Shown here: positions 31,824-43,715 of the stretch, piece after piece
Position numbering within the stretch: position 1 is the stretch's first letter
Layout: each line of letters begins with the position of its first letter
DNA from: Notospermus geniculatus
Taxonomy: Eukaryota; Nemertea; Pilidiophora; Heteronemertea; Lineidae
DNA: 64,000 bases
Assembly: GCA_002633025.1 (NCBI GenBank)
Contig: NMRB01003007.1
Span: 5,293-69,292, forward strand
Direction of reading: 5' to 3'
Made by a program: the position numbers and the translations under genes
The notes under the pieces: model-generated
Database searches by the model: none
Seen by the model: the letters and a program-made list of their open reading frames with translations, nothing else
What the model was told of the DNA's origin: nothing

Positions 31824-33218
31824 CTATGGTCGGAAGTTGAATGTTTTCTAAAGTGAAGTCTCAAGTCAAAGTTGCTGTGCAGGTGAGGGGAAAGCTGCAG
31901 TAACATACATGTACATGTACTCTATGTAACAGCTTCTGTTTGTTGTTATTCATTTGAATAGTATGCTAACTGTAGTACTTAGCGATTTTTAGCTCAGCTG
32001 CAGACCAAAGGTCAGCGGAGCTATGTGGCGTCCGCCTGTGTGTGTTTGTAGTCTGTAAACTGGCACGTTTCGCAACCGCAAGGCACAGGGTCATGAAAGT
32101 TGGTGGAGTGTTCAAAATAAATGACCATATCAACAAATTAAAGCACACGAAGTACACTATTTGATAGGGGTGCAAGACTCAATTACCATAAGGCGAATTG
32201 GGAAATGGCAGAAAGGGAAAAGGCGATATGGGAATAATGCTGCGGATAAGCAGCAATTCAGAAATGATAAGAAAGTCAATAAACACTATACAATCAGTGG
32301 CGGATCCAAGGGGGGCGTCCGGCGCACGTCCCCCCNAGCCGGCAGATTTGACTTGAGACAGTCCTATCTCAACATGAAACATAAGTTATTCGTACTGAGA
32401 TTCAAAGATCTCAACTTGAGATACAAAAGTAACTTCTTTTACGGACAAGCGTTCAAGACATTTTTATCTCAAGCTGAGATGAATATTTTTCTGTGTGCAC
32501 TGGTTGTTGTCAATACGCCATCATGTGTGTTTTATATGCCAATACATGGCTGCTCATCCTCCCATAGCAGGGCTTTGGTCTCGCTCCAATCATACACTCC
32601 ACACAAAGCCCTGCTGAAATTGGGTGTCCCAGGCAAGCATCAGGCGGTCAGAAAACCATTACCAATCAGAATGCAGCGTTTTTAGGGTGTGAATGCTAAA
32701 TAATTATAAGTCATAAAAACAATCAAAAATAATAAGAATCTTTTCTTTACATAGAAAGAACCTCTGTCATAAAACTCATTCAATTTTGGAAACATGTAAG
32801 TGATTTGTAAAGCACAAAACTTTAAGATCAAACTGGGTAAAACCACGAATTTGTATTTCTCCAAGTTACTAGTATCCTTAAAATACAGGGAGTGCAACTG
32901 GAGTATGGAACAGCCGCACCAGATGTTCTATTTCAGCAGGGGCTTGTGTGAGCGGACGAAGAGTAGCGAGCTAAAAACCCCTGCTGTGGGAGGATGTGGC
33001 TGCTGAAACCTGGGGGAATGAGGCTGAGCGCCACCCCTGAAGTCACCTTGTGAACTCTGTCGCCGCCAGGCTTGTTCGTGTATAATATTAGCATCAGAAT
33101 CTGTCAAACAGCGCCATTCAATATCATTATGTCCAATCACGATGCATCACCAATATGACTGCGCTTTTGTTTGCCTTTTTCAGCCAATAAAAAACTTTGA
33201 TTTTTAAATATAACCTAC
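31824..33218 (-). other. intron between exons C2 and A2, with inserted repeats
   Basis: Both ends match the intron of copy 1. The middle holds a CAGTGGCGGATCCAAGG-type repeat with the single N (32336), the right end of a CACAGAAA-family element (about 32360-32498), and a fragment (32930-33060) with inverted GCAGGGG words. The 174-codon frame at 32161-32685 crosses the N and these repeats and is not a gene. Confidence 0.5.
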
Positions 33219-33477
33219 CCTAATCTGAAACATCCGACTTCCTTTTAAAAATCTTGCTTCATCCTGTTTAAGACATATTCCTTTCTTCCTGTTTAGCCGA
33301 CACACGAATTTTCGTCCCATTGGTAAGATATTAAACGTAGTACAGCCTTGCCATATGATACACAGGACACTGCAGTACAAAGACGATGGAGAGGGCACTG
33401 AGCCAAGATCAGTACTGATCAATGCCTTGTTACTGATTAAGTGGAGAAAAACCGATCCTTCTTGTTCTTTCATTCTT
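33219..33477 (-). CDS. exon C of gene copy 2 (86 codons)
   Basis: Exactly 259 nt like C1 and C3, between the acceptor CACTATCCTTAG and a donor AGG then GTAGGT. It encodes KEQEGSVFLHLISNKALIST, then LYCSVLCIIWQGCTTFNILP and RLNRKKGICLKQDEARF. Replacements against C1 are mostly conservative (V/I, K/R, Q/R). It opens with one leftover base that joins the phase-2 end of D2 and closes in phase 0, compatible with A2 or B2. The in-frame ATG at 33474 may be the start if D is non-coding. Confidence 0.7.
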
Positions 33478-33526
33478 CTAAGGATAGTGAATGCCGAATG
33501 ATAAATGCACGTCAAAGAACCTCAAC

Positions 33527-33587
33527 CTTATTCGACGACTATCATGTTCCCTGCTTTGAAAAGCACTTTTCCTTTGCAGGTCGAGGC
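33527..33587 (-). CDS. putative exon D of gene copy 2
   Basis: 61 nt, acceptor TTTTCCAACAGCAG, donor AAG then GTTGAG. In the phase fitting exon C it reads LDLQRKSAFQSREHDSRRI. The intron to C2 would be only 49 nt, very short, and this is the main doubt. Frame and phase agreement with the other copies is the main support. Confidence 0.4.
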
Positions 33588-34385
33588 CTGCTGTTGGAAA
33601 ATACTAAAATTATTCAGAAGAACAAATACAAACCATAAATCAAATGAAATACTGAGGTCCATCTTGCTCTGATAATCAAGGTCATTGCATAATCGAAATG
33701 GGCATCCTCAATAACCTAAAGTATGGGTCATATCATGTCTCTATCGCTACCACAGGCAGAGATATTTGAAATTGTCAAGTTTGACCTTGACCTCTGACCT
33801 TGACCTTGACCTATGATCATCAAGGTCATTGCACAACCGAAATGGGCATCCACAACAACCTAAGTATGGGTGCTATCAGACCTGCACCGCTACCACAGAC
33901 AAAGATATTTCAAATTTTCAAGTTTGATATTTCAAAATCTCATGATATCTCAATCACCCAGACACGTGAGGCTGAGAATTTTAACACAGTCATGTCCTTC
34001 GGTAATGCAGGCAAGAACTCTAAGACTTGTTTCATGTTGCTCAGTTGACAATATGGCAAGTTGTCTCAAAATATCAAATTTGTGATAGCAATATCACCAT
34101 GACCCCTACATCTCAGATCAAAAGTAATCAGTTCATTTGATTCCGAGGGTATGAAAACCTAAGAGTAGAACTTGTTTCTGTTGCTCTAGGTGCTAAAGGA
34201 GCCGAGTTATGGAATCAGATAAAAGCGTGACGGACAAAATATCAAGTCTGATGTGTTGATTACATCATGATGGAGGTATCTGATGTTGAAAATGATTAGC
34301 TCATTGGATTGCCCAGGTTGACAAACCTAGGGGTAGGATTTGTTACCAGAGCTGTAGCTGTTGAAGGAGATAAGATATGAAGGCG
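33588..34385. other. upstream flank of copy 2 with AAGGTCA-rich repeats
   Basis: Repeats of TGACCTTGACC / CAAGGTCATTGCA near 33680-33840 form an imperfect tandem dispersed repeat with CGAAATGGGCATCC twice. TGACCTTGA is also a nuclear-receptor half-site word, but tandem-repeat origin is sufficient. No gene. Confidence 0.5.
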
Positions 34386-34578
<193 letters not shown>

Positions 34579-34659
34579 ATGACCAAAAACAATATGGTTC
34601 CCGATCTTGATGATCGTGAACCATAAAAATACATGTACCAGTCCTGTGTGTTTTGCAAT

Positions 34660-35330
34660 TTACCATCTCTCTCTCTCTCTCACTCACTAGGCTATTCCTT
34701 TACGACGGTTCAAATGATCACCGTCAGTTAATCTCTGGCGATAGCTGACGGCATCAGAGGAAACTGACCAGAACGATTGCTTTTTTGGACGCCATCTTGG
34801 CCACTGAATTCACCAGTCCTGAAATGGCTGCAGTATGTGGCGGCCGGGGGTACCTAATGCCGCTTGTCAGAAATCAACGCCGTCTCTTCAGTTTTATCAT
34901 CAGGGAACGTTGCAAATACAGTAAGGGTTCATCATCAAACAACTTTGACGTTTGAGGTGAATTTCACTTGAGTGAACTCTCAAAGCTGTTCGGTTATGAA
35001 GGCCTTTTCATGCCAAATTCACGTAATGACAAGAATTATTGCTTCCCTACTGATAAACATCCACGAAATCCCGGTTTTAAGGTCACAGAGGTCTGGCACT
35101 TCCGGTGTCCAGCTTACCTGTTGGTGATGGTCAGCATTGCCGACGCCTTTGGTATGATAATGTTGGAGGAGCTACATATTTCAGTAGCAAAGCGAGGTCT
35201 CATGACCTTAACTGCTGCTTTGGGTGTTATATTTAAATGTAGGTCACACGCATTCCTGGTACCATATTCATCTGTCCACCATTAATGTGACTTTGAAAGT
35301 GATCGGTCGAATGTTTCTTAAAGGGAGTAA
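34660..35330. repeat. upstream flank block of unit 2 (partners 5990-6840 and 52920-56590)
   Basis: In inverse orientation it matches unit 1 (GGTGATCATTTGAACCGTC, TGAAGAGACGG-type words). In the same orientation it matches unit 3 with two large insertions there. It may include the promoter, but no conserved exon is found. CCAAGATGGCGTCC on the minus strand (about 34790) is a YY1-like word present only in this unit. Confidence 0.5.
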
Positions 35331-35603
35331 GACGTAAAAGTGGAAAATAAGAAGTGGGAAATTTTGCACTTTTCGCGACTCTTTCAATTTCTCAGATTGG
35401 GATAGAATTTTCCCCCATTTTGAGAAATTTTCTTAAAATTACATGACATTTTGTCTGATTTTTCGGGCGATATTTCTAAAAAATGGGGAAAAATTTACCC
35501 CAATTTGAGAAATTGAAAAATTCGCGCAAAATGCCAGAATTTCGCACTTCGTATTTTCCACTTTTATTTCTTGGAACTGTTTAGCACAGCTGCATAACTG
35601 CTG
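35331..35603. other. inverted AAATTTTTCCCC words
   Basis: Imperfect inverted pairs such as TTGAGAAATTTTCTT and GGGGAAAAATTTACCCC; AAGTGGAAAATAAGAAGTGG pairs with CGTATTTTCCACTTTTAT. A small foldback; no coding. Confidence 0.45.
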
Positions 35604-36185
35604 CACAGAAAAAAAATCGATCTCAACTCGAGATAAAATGAGTCTCCAGCCTACTATTTTGTCCCTAAAATGAGTTTCTTTGCTACTCGAACACAGCATG
35701 AGTACCAGTTTTCTTCGGCTGGAGCCCCGTAAAGGGGCGATTGCATCGACTGGAGATAACTGCAACTGGAGTCTCATTCTGAAGTGGAGACAAAGTCTAC
35801 TCATTTTGACTTTTCTCAATTCTCCAGTCGATGGGACAGGGCATCAGCTAGAGAAAATAGGAAACAAACCAACGGAAACCAAAATCTTCCATATGAGGAG
35901 CTCGGTGGTGTGGTGGTTCTGGTGTCCGACTTGCGATCAGAGGGTCCTGGGTTCGAAACCCACTGGGTGTGAAACGTTTTTTTTTTATATATCACTTGAT
36001 TATTTGATTCGAGACAACAGACAATCCGGTGGAAATAGCTGAGAATCATTTTTAATCAGTTGGAGACAATGTAATCTCAAGTGGAGACCCAGTTATGTCT
36101 ATTCGAGTTGCAAAAGAAACTCATTTTAGGGACAAGAGTTGGAGATTCATTTTACCTCGAGATGAGATCGTTTTTTCTTTCTGTG
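35604..36185. mobile_element. CACAGAAA-ended element carrying a tRNA-like segment
   Basis: Ends CACAGAAAAAAAATCG and TTTTTTCTTTCTGTG, with subterminal inverted CAACTCGAGATAAAATGAG and ATTTTACCTCGAGATGAGAT, and ATTTTGTCCCTAAAATGAG and CATTTTAGGGACAAG. A tRNA-like sequence sits at about 35898-35972. Relatives with similar ends are 45683-45992 and 42268-43844. No protein. Confidence 0.7.
35898..35972 (+). repeat. tRNA-like segment
   Basis: GGTGTGGTGGTTCTGGTGTC resembles an A-box region and GGGTTCGAAACCCACTG a B-box/T-arm with one mismatch to GGTTCGANTCC. The acceptor stem does not close clearly, so it is probably a SINE head, not a functional tRNA. Confidence 0.5.
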
Positions 36186-36224
36186 TGTGTCTGCAGTACG
36201 AGTAAGGCTAAGAATCCATTCACG

Positions 36225-36735
36225 CGATTTTCGGTTTGGGAATCCTAAACCATATGGAGCAAACTGTAGTTTTTTAGAGTCTCTCAACCATAGTAGAGGA
36301 ACCTTAAGTTTAGGAAATCCTAAACCATGGTTTAGGGAGCCTAAACTGTTAGTTTACTCTAAACCGTAGTTTACGCCGGAGTGGACAATCGGCGCTTTGG
36401 GAGTGGACATTTTAGAGTAAACCGTGGTTTATGCCAATGACATGTAGCTATTCCGCAAACTGTACTTTACGGTGAACATTAGTTTATTGAAAACAGAGAA
36501 AGGTGTAAATCGCCGTTTTTGATTCGCAAACCTTGGTTTAGGCTAAACCGTAGTTTATGACCCGTATACCATGGTTTACTCGAAACCATGGTTTACGATC
36601 TTAAATTACGGTTTAGACCTGCCGAAATGGACGTTTTGCTGGTTTACGAGGTCTAAACTGTAGTTTAGAACCGTAAACCATAGTTTGGGGTCCTAAACCA
36701 TGGTTTAGGAATCGTAAACCATGGTTTAGGCCGAA
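36225..36735. repeat. array of AAACCATGGTTTA palindromes, unit 2
   Basis: Inverted counterpart of 5395-5895 with words AAACCATGGTTTAGG, TAAACCGTAGTTTA and AAACCATAGTTTGG. It is slightly longer at its right end, where three extra near-perfect palindromes occur (36680-36735). Confidence 0.75.
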
Positions 36736-38400
36736 ACGGACAATCGGCTTGCCATACGTGCCATGCGTTTCAATTGCTTTGACTGTTTCGGAGAGGGAGG
36801 GGTCTCTTCAGGTAGAATATCCAGTGGGAGGATATAAGTGGCTTTACTCTCAAACAATAGGACAATATACCCGGCAAAATAACGGGCTTAGGTATTTAAC
36901 ACCCGTCCCCCGTCCTTAAATCTTGGTAGAGGCCAGAGAATGGAATCCGTGAATTTTGACGACGGTCCTCTTTGAATATTGTGCCGTTTTTGTGTATGAT
37001 AAAGTCTGGATGGGGGTCCGGGCGATCTGAACGTGACGTCCTGTTCAAAACTGAGAACTTCTCAATGTCCCCACTCAGTTGGGTACATAACCTAACAAAG
37101 ATATCGGTACCATAACTAATGAAATGGTCCATGGACCATGTGCTCACCTGGGTGAACGTACATGTACCAGAAAAACAAATGACAAATGTCAAATCGAAAT
37201 GTTCCAGGGTCATGTATCCTCGTTAGATGCACCTGATAAAAATTTGGAGACAATCCAGTTACAGTTACTGGACTTTGAGCTTTGGTTTTGGCCACCTGGT
37301 GGCCAAGGAGAAAATCGAATCGGACCGAAAAGTGGTGTCAATGGTCATTTGACATTGGGGTGTATATGTACCAAGTTTCAAGTCAATAGCCCTAGCAGTT
37401 ACGAAATGCGCCACCAAATGACTAAATTTTGAACTTTGACCTCTGTGACCTTGAAAAGTCGGTCAAATCAAAAACCCCTTACTTATGTCATGCATCCTCG
37501 TTAGAAGCATCAATGATAAAAATTCCGAGAGGATTCAGTCATTAGTTCATGAGTTATTGCACTTTTTGTGTTTTTGGTTTCCGCCACCTGGTGGCCAAGC
37601 TAAGAGTCGAATCGGACCGAAACTTGGTGTCATAGGTCATCTGACCTAGGGGTATATATACCCCTAGGTATATATAAGGTAGGCCATCGTAGGCGATCGC
37701 TGTGCGACCTGACGTCATCATAACACGTATCAATCTAAATAATCTATTGACAGACTTTGTTACCACCTGATCTACAGCAACATCCATACAGTGACAATCA
37801 TATAAGATTTTTCATACACGCAAGGGATTATGGGAAATCTGGAGCGTGTTCGAACCTGCTTGGAGGATGGATCTACACTTCTTGTTCCAACAAGCAAATC
37901 TTTTTCTTCAGCCTGAGTCAAAACTCCGCCGTGGTAGTCTCGCACCGCCAGCCTCTGATCTCGCTCCGCTTCCTACGCTTGGATCAGAGTCTGGCCCCAG
38001 ACGCATCCATTTTGGTTATGCTAACGGTCAGTGACGGTTCCGCAGGTGGCGCTCAGACACAGACGTGATTCAAACGCGCCATAAGTATTTCTTAGCGAAC
38101 TGCAATAAAAAACTGAAACAATGTCTCAAATTAGCCGTATCGGGGTTTGTGACGCATATTATTTACATTTTAATAATTTTCTGTATTTTTATCACCGTTC
38201 CTGCGACATAATATAGGAGTTTAATCGATGCTCTGACTTAACGCATAGCTCTGTATGAATTTACATCCGGGTATGCGCGCCCAGAATCGGGGTGCGGGTA
38301 CCCGGATGTGATTACAAAAATACTTCGATTAGGGCCAGACCCTCCAGTTGTCTGCTGCGCGAGACTAACCGTGGGTCTGGCTGAGCGAGACTACCGCCGT
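36736..38400. other. non-genic stretch between palindrome array and flank block
   Basis: Includes a dispersed repeat with CACCTGGTGGCCAAG twice (37295, 37587) and GAATCGGACCGAAA, about 290 bases apart. I see no gene; no open frame is shared with the other units. Confidence 0.5.
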
Positions 38401-39240
38401 GGCTGTCCCACGACGGAATCTTCGGAACCATCCAGTGCTTGGCAATACCGCCCTGGCGCTACAACGGCTTTGGTTATCAGGCGTACCGAAATATGAAAGT
38501 ACTGTCGTGCTTGTTGGTGATGCTACTCTGAAGATACGAAGCGCAGGTGATGTAGATTTTTTACACTGGTACTTGCATGTGTTCCTTAAGGATGAACTTG
38601 GAAATTTCGGCAGTCAAAAAGGAATCAATGTGAGTCCTTTCGTGCTTCCTGTGTCATCAAGGATATCCTGTTTGAACTACATTAGAGTATAAGGGGCCTA
38701 ATAATTGATAATGGTAGTAAATCACTCCTCAAACCCTGAAAAGTGCCAATGTCGATTGACAGAAATTGATAGCACGAAACTTCCAGGCATGCCGTAACGT
38801 CACTGCGTAAGACACTTTGATTTTCAAGGAATACAAGGCTCTGATGAGTTGAACTTGCATGAAACATGTTTTGACCAAGCAATTGTCTGTCAAGTGAGAG
38901 GGCCTTTTGATGCACAGTGATCGGCAATAATATAAAAACATATTAAACCTTTGTATGTTTTGTTGTTCATTTTGTTGAGATGAATACTATTCAAGTCAAT
39001 CAATAATGATAAAAGTAGAAAAGCTCGCTTATCTATAGATAAAAATGCACATTTACATGTAGATATTGTTTTTATACTTATGGTTTATTGATTCTGATAA
39101 ACGGTTTTGTGTCATTTTGAATTAGGAAGAATTGCCTACTATTACACGTATAACCTGCAGTAATTCAAAACGAATACCAATGGTTATAATTCCAGCGAAG
39201 TTAGGTCCCATCTGTCAAATGTACATGTACATGTAGGCCT
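38401..39240. repeat. unit-2 flank block (partners 3540-4330 and 57740-58390)
   Basis: AAGATACGAAGCGCAGGTGA, GATGAACTTGGAAATTTCGG and GTGCCAATGTCGATTGACAG recur in unit 3 in the same orientation and in unit 1 inverted. The frame at 38399-38692 (with SAGDVDFLHWYLHVFLKDEL) appears as pieces in units 1 and 3. It might be a decayed exon, but the frames are not intact together. Confidence 0.6.
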
Positions 39241-39700
39241 GTTATAAATTGTGTAATGCAGATGAAGTCTCAGTGTCGTCACTTGCTTCGAAAGGTAAAA
39301 AGTATTTCCACTAAAAATAAAAAAATTATTATACTCTTAAAATACTAGTAGGGAAGATGCACTTTCGATTTACGAGCGAATACATGTATATCAGGGAGGT
39401 TGAGATCAGCGACTTATCACGGATTCTTATACATGTACCTATACCAAGAATATATAAGTACCATATATAAGTACTTATATATTCTTGCCTATACAGATAG
39501 AATTCTGTACAACGAGGACAAATTTGTTGTACATTTCGATCCGTTTACTTATAAGGATCCGTGATAAATCCTAATTTCAACGTCCCTATTGATAGACGTC
39601 CACCGTCCATCTCAAAGAGCTCTCATTCAGCCATTGCTCCTCAACAAAAATGGAACGTAAAAGACTACCCAACCGCCGAAGATCGGGGGCATATGTCGCG
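39241..39700. other. AT-rich non-genic stretch
   Basis: Nothing recognisable beyond an inverted TATATAAGTAC pair at 39450-39485 and ACATGTA words. Confidence 0.5.
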
Positions 39701-39707
39701 GCGTGTG

Positions 39708-40420
39708 TGTCGGTGTCGATGTTGGTTTCCGTCAATTAACTTGAGAACGCTTTGACCGATCAACCTGAAATTTTTTGTGAAGGTTTGTCTGTATGAAGGA
39801 AAGGTTCCTTTCGATGACCAGCTGCGCTGCCCATCCAAGATGGCGGCTATGGCGGCCATCTTGAAATCGGTTTCTGTCAATTAATTTGAGAACGCTTTGA
39901 CCGATCAACCTGATTTTTGTGAGGGTTTGTCTCTATGAAGGGAAGGTTCCTTTCGATGACCAGCTCCGCCGCCCATCCAAGATGGCGGCCATCTTGAAAT
40001 CGGTTTCCGTCAATTAATTTGACAACGCTTTGACCGATCAACCCGATTTCTTTGTGAGGGTTTGTCTCTGTGAAGGGAAGGTTCCTTTCGATAGCCAGCT
40101 CCGCCGCCCATCTCCAAGATGGCGGCTATGGTGGCCATCTTGAAATCGGTTTCCCCCAATTAACTTGAGAACGCTTTGACCGATCAACCTGAAGTCTTTT
40201 GTGAGTTTGTCTCTATGAGGGGAAGGTTCCTTTCGATAGCCAGCACCGCCGACCATCCAATTGAATTCCGGTTCCAACACTTAGTTACGGTAACTCTTGA
40301 AAACTCTCTGAGCGATCAACCTCAAATTTTAGGTGAGGGTTTGTCCCTATGAGGGGAAGTTAACTGTCAATGGCAAGTTCGACCGCACATCCAAGATAGC
40401 AGCTATACAGTCATCAACTT
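39708..40420. repeat. tandem repeat of about 140-155 bp with AAGATGGCGGCCATCTTG
   Basis: Four to five copies of a unit containing TCAATTAACTTGAGAACGC, TTTGACCGATCAACCTGA, GGGAAGGTTCCTTTCGAT and, in most, the palindrome AAGATGGCGGCCATCTT. Unit 3 has a shorter version (58750-58965) with one complete repeat. Copy number therefore differs between the duplicates. Confidence 0.8.
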
Positions 40421-40839
40421 GAAATTTTTTGGGACTGTTTGTCTCTATGAAGGGAAGGTTCCTTTTAATGACCAGCACCACCGCTTCCCCTAAGTGTACC
40501 ATCCGGCGTATGCCAACAAACAACATACCAGTACGGGGCATTTGTCCTTATGATATTACATGTAGCTGTTGACAGGTTAGGCCGTTTCGACACTGCCTTT
40601 TTCATTTGATGATATGACTAAGGATGGATTTGCTGATTCGACACTTCTTCAAGCGATGAAAGTCAATTTCAGTTAGTATACACATGCGACTCGACCCTTC
40701 ACCGACAACAGTACCCCATGGTGTCGTTTATAGCTTCGTTAGGATCGCCTAATCGCCGGTTAACCACCGTCGATGCATAGCATATGTATTAGTCCATCTC
40801 CTATTCAAGGCTAATCAGGGTGGCCTTCATCATGCATGC

Positions 40840-42060
40840 ATCATGATGTCAAGAACCAACAAAGTGCGATGTCACCAAATCTGACCATCTGAACTCTGTA
40901 CATGTATTTGTAAACAGCCAACCCTCTGAATGGAAGTTGGTCTATGAATGAAAGCGTCGGCTGCTCTTGTCCAAAAAAATCATCATCCTTTACCACCTGG
41001 GACGTATTTAGACTACCAACTGCGCGCTGCAGTTGGAGCTTGTTTGGTAGGACCAGTATTGGCCGCCATTTTTGGAGGAATTCTACCAGTGACGTCACTT
41101 GGGAATTTATGTAAATTATGTAGGCCTAAATTTATTCAATTCTCAATACGGCTGACGTACCGGAATGCAGATACATGTAGAAGGTGACCTACATTTGACC
41201 CAGGACATCCACCAATCACGAAGGGGTTAAAATAGAAACGGTATCAACATAATGGCTCCTATCTTACACCTGCGCCAGCACCGGCCAATCAGATTCACGA
41301 ACGTCATAGGCCGGACGGGTCATAACATATGCAAAAGTCCGATGTAAAATCGTAAGGACCGGGTACCAGTCTAGGACGTATTTGAAGTCATTAATCTGTT
41401 CGAGAACCAGGAAGTGAATGTCACCACATCTGACCATTTGAACCCAACAGGCTGCCAACCTCTGTGTATACAAGCAGACTGTGAATGAACGCATCGGTTA
41501 TTGATAGGCAAAAAAATTCTCCTCTCTTACCAAATGGTACGTATCAATCAGTTCGTGAACTAGCAACGTGAGATGTCACCAAATCTGACCATTTGAACCC
41601 TACAGGCAGCCAACCTCGCATAGAAGCGGGTCTACATGTATGAATGAATGCCTTGGTTGCTGATCTGCTATAGTAAAAAAAACGTCATCCTTCACCGAAT
41701 AGTTAGTAGCCCATTTACATACGTCGTTATTCAAATCCTAAACCAGCAAAGTTCGGAGTCACCAAATCTGACCATTTGAACCCTACAAGCAGTCATGCGG
41801 AGAAGTAGGTCACTCTGTGAATGAAAGCGTATGTTTGCGAATGCGTTAAATTATTTTCATCCTTTACCGAATGATACGTCTTTGAGGTTACTGGTCAATT
41901 CAACTCCTGAACCAACAACGTGGGATGTCATCAAATCTGACCATTTGAACCCTACAGACAGCCAACCTCAGCAAGCGGGTCTGTGAATGAAAGCGTATGT
42001 TGCTAATGTGCGAAAAAATCGCATCCTTTGCCAAATGTTACGTATTTGAGGTCATCAATC
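40840..42060. repeat. tandem repeat of about 170-200 bp with ACCAAATCTGACCATTTG
   Basis: Five copies (about 40873, 41424, 41580, 41759 and 41932) of a unit built on GTCACCAAATCTGACCATTT, AGCCAACCTC, TGTGAATGAAAGCGT and TCATCCTTTACC. Unit 3 has five copies at 59320-60370, with one foldback inserted between the first two. No gene. Confidence 0.75.
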
Positions 42061-42267
42061 AGTTAGTTCTGTATGTTCGAACTGAGTTTATTTCCTACGT
42101 TGTACTAGATACATTGTTCAACATTGCAAGTCATGTCCCAAAGCAAGAGATCACGACGTCTACTGTTACTTATAAAGCGATCCCCAACCGCGTTAACAAT
42201 GCATTTCGATGTGCTATTAAGGCAAGACGAATCATCAATTATCAGTTACCTAGCAGGTGGAGTTCTT
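42061..42267. repeat. perfectly conserved end of the duplicated unit
   Basis: From about 42124 (TTGCAAGTCATGTCCCAAAG) to about 42266 (TGGAGTTCTT) this is identical to 60935-61080, while flanks differ at many sites. One frame is open through it with SHVPKQEITTSTVTYKAIPN. It is either a conserved exon or a young conversion tract. Confidence 0.5.
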
Positions 42268-42843
42268 CACATAGAAAAATATTCGTCTCCACTTGAGATA
42301 AGTGGGGTCTTGAAGCGCTTTGAAACACAATTATCTTGTATTTGAGATAATAATATCTCGAATCGAGAAAGCATCTGTCTAATGACAAAACTTGATATAT
42401 CTGTGACACTACCTGAGACAAATGGCGTGTTAAGCCTTCCGATACACAACGTATCTCGCGCTTGAGATATCAATAATATCGAACAGAGATATTGGTCATC
42501 GCAAATAAACTGGATCAGTGCGGGCCACCAGTTCGACATGACGAGATAACAATGTTGTAATTCACAAAAATTTAATACAGAAACGCTGACTCACGAAAGG
42601 AAACACATAAGAATATTGATAAACTATGGTTTGCAATCTGAGACACAAATTTTAGGTTGTGAATGTTTCCCTTTCAGAATTATACAAACAATATTGTACA
42701 GCATTTCTCTCAACCAAGAGATATTGTGCTGTGCATTGGTATACCCCGCCAACTGAACTCCGAGGCTACACAGCTTCTCGGCCTATTGGCTAAGGTTAAA
42801 GTTATACGAAATTTAAGAGTTGCGGTCTTTGCAAACTGCAAAG

Positions 42844-43101
42844 TTAAAGGAGCTGGACGTCCAAGTTGTAAACACTCACTCACTGGTTCTCTATCCACGC
42901 GACGCCTGCGGTGCTGCCACCTATTGTCGGTGATATGTACTGACGTGAATATCGTGAGTGAGTTGCATCGGACCGGGAACCAGTCTAACGATCACGCGGC
43001 GCTACTGGTGTTGCCACCTGCACGAAGGAATAAAACTAGTTTGCCGACCACGTTTGTAAACAAACCAGCTTGTTTACAACTTCGGCGTCTAACTCCTTTA
43101 A
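42844..43101. mobile_element. TTAA-flanked MITE, copy 2 (258 bp)
   Basis: Near-identical to 6282-6539, same length, TTAA at both ends. Different flanks show that it is an independent insertion. Confidence 0.75.
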
Positions 43102-43119
43102 GCAATCAGGACAAAAAAA

Positions 43120-43240
43120 CTCAACTGTTGGGTAATGCAACCATGCAGTTGGTTATAAACAACCCAACAGTCGGGTTGAAAGATCCATCACTTTGGGTTG
43201 ATAAAGAACCCAATAGTCGGGTTGATACAAACGATCCTAA
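43120..43240. repeat. AACCCAACAGTCGGGTTG short repeats
   Basis: Three imperfect copies of a word with inverted symmetry (CAACCC and GGGTTG). The frame through it gives repeated NNPTVGL-like peptides that are artefacts. Confidence 0.6.
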
Positions 43241-43424
43241 ATTCATATCGAAATGAACGTCATCTCAGCTGCGCACATTTTACATGTAGTCTCAAAGATA
43301 GATGACAGTTCACTCAGGTCAACACATTACATCTCTCTAAATAATATTATGAGTACTCACAGTGATATTTCGTTGTCTCCAGATAAGAGCACAATATGTC
43401 ATCTAGAAAATCTGACTGGAGAGA

Positions 43425-43715
43425 GTCGTACACTGTTAGAAAAAACAGAGGATTTTACAGAAAATTCCTGCAGCAGAGTTTCAGGACGTGATCTGTAAAA
43501 TTACAGACTCAAATAAATGTTAACAGAGACTTGACTGGAGGCTGACCAAATTATATTTTCATACGTTCTCAGAAAGCATCATTCTGGACAGTCCAACTGA
43601 GTCCAACTAATACAGGAACACATAAATCACACCATATGTAAATTTACAGAAGTTCCTGAAACTCTGCTGCAGGTAGTTTCTGTAAAAATATTACAAAAAT
43701 TTCTAACAGTGTATG
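43425..43715. mobile_element. foldback with CACTGTTAGAAA ends
   Basis: CACTGTTAGAAAAAACAGAG on the left is opposite TTTCTAACAGTG on the right. Inner CTGCAGCAGAGTTTCAGGA pairs with TCCTGAAACTCTGCTGCAG. Non-coding. Confidence 0.7.

Noticed and set aside
32161-32685. 174-codon open frame on the plus strand
   Set aside because: It runs over an N, a dispersed GGCGGATCC-type repeat and a CACAGAAA-family end; antisense to the C2-A2 intron.
33588-33650. Short frame starting ATG GAC CTC AGT upstream of exon D2
   Set aside because: Open in copy 2, but copy 1 has an early stop and copy 3 lacks the ATG, so it is not conserved.
33680-33840. Nuclear receptor response element cluster (TGACCTTGACC)
   Set aside because: The words occur as part of a tandem dispersed repeat found commonly in marine invertebrate genomes; no promoter evidence.
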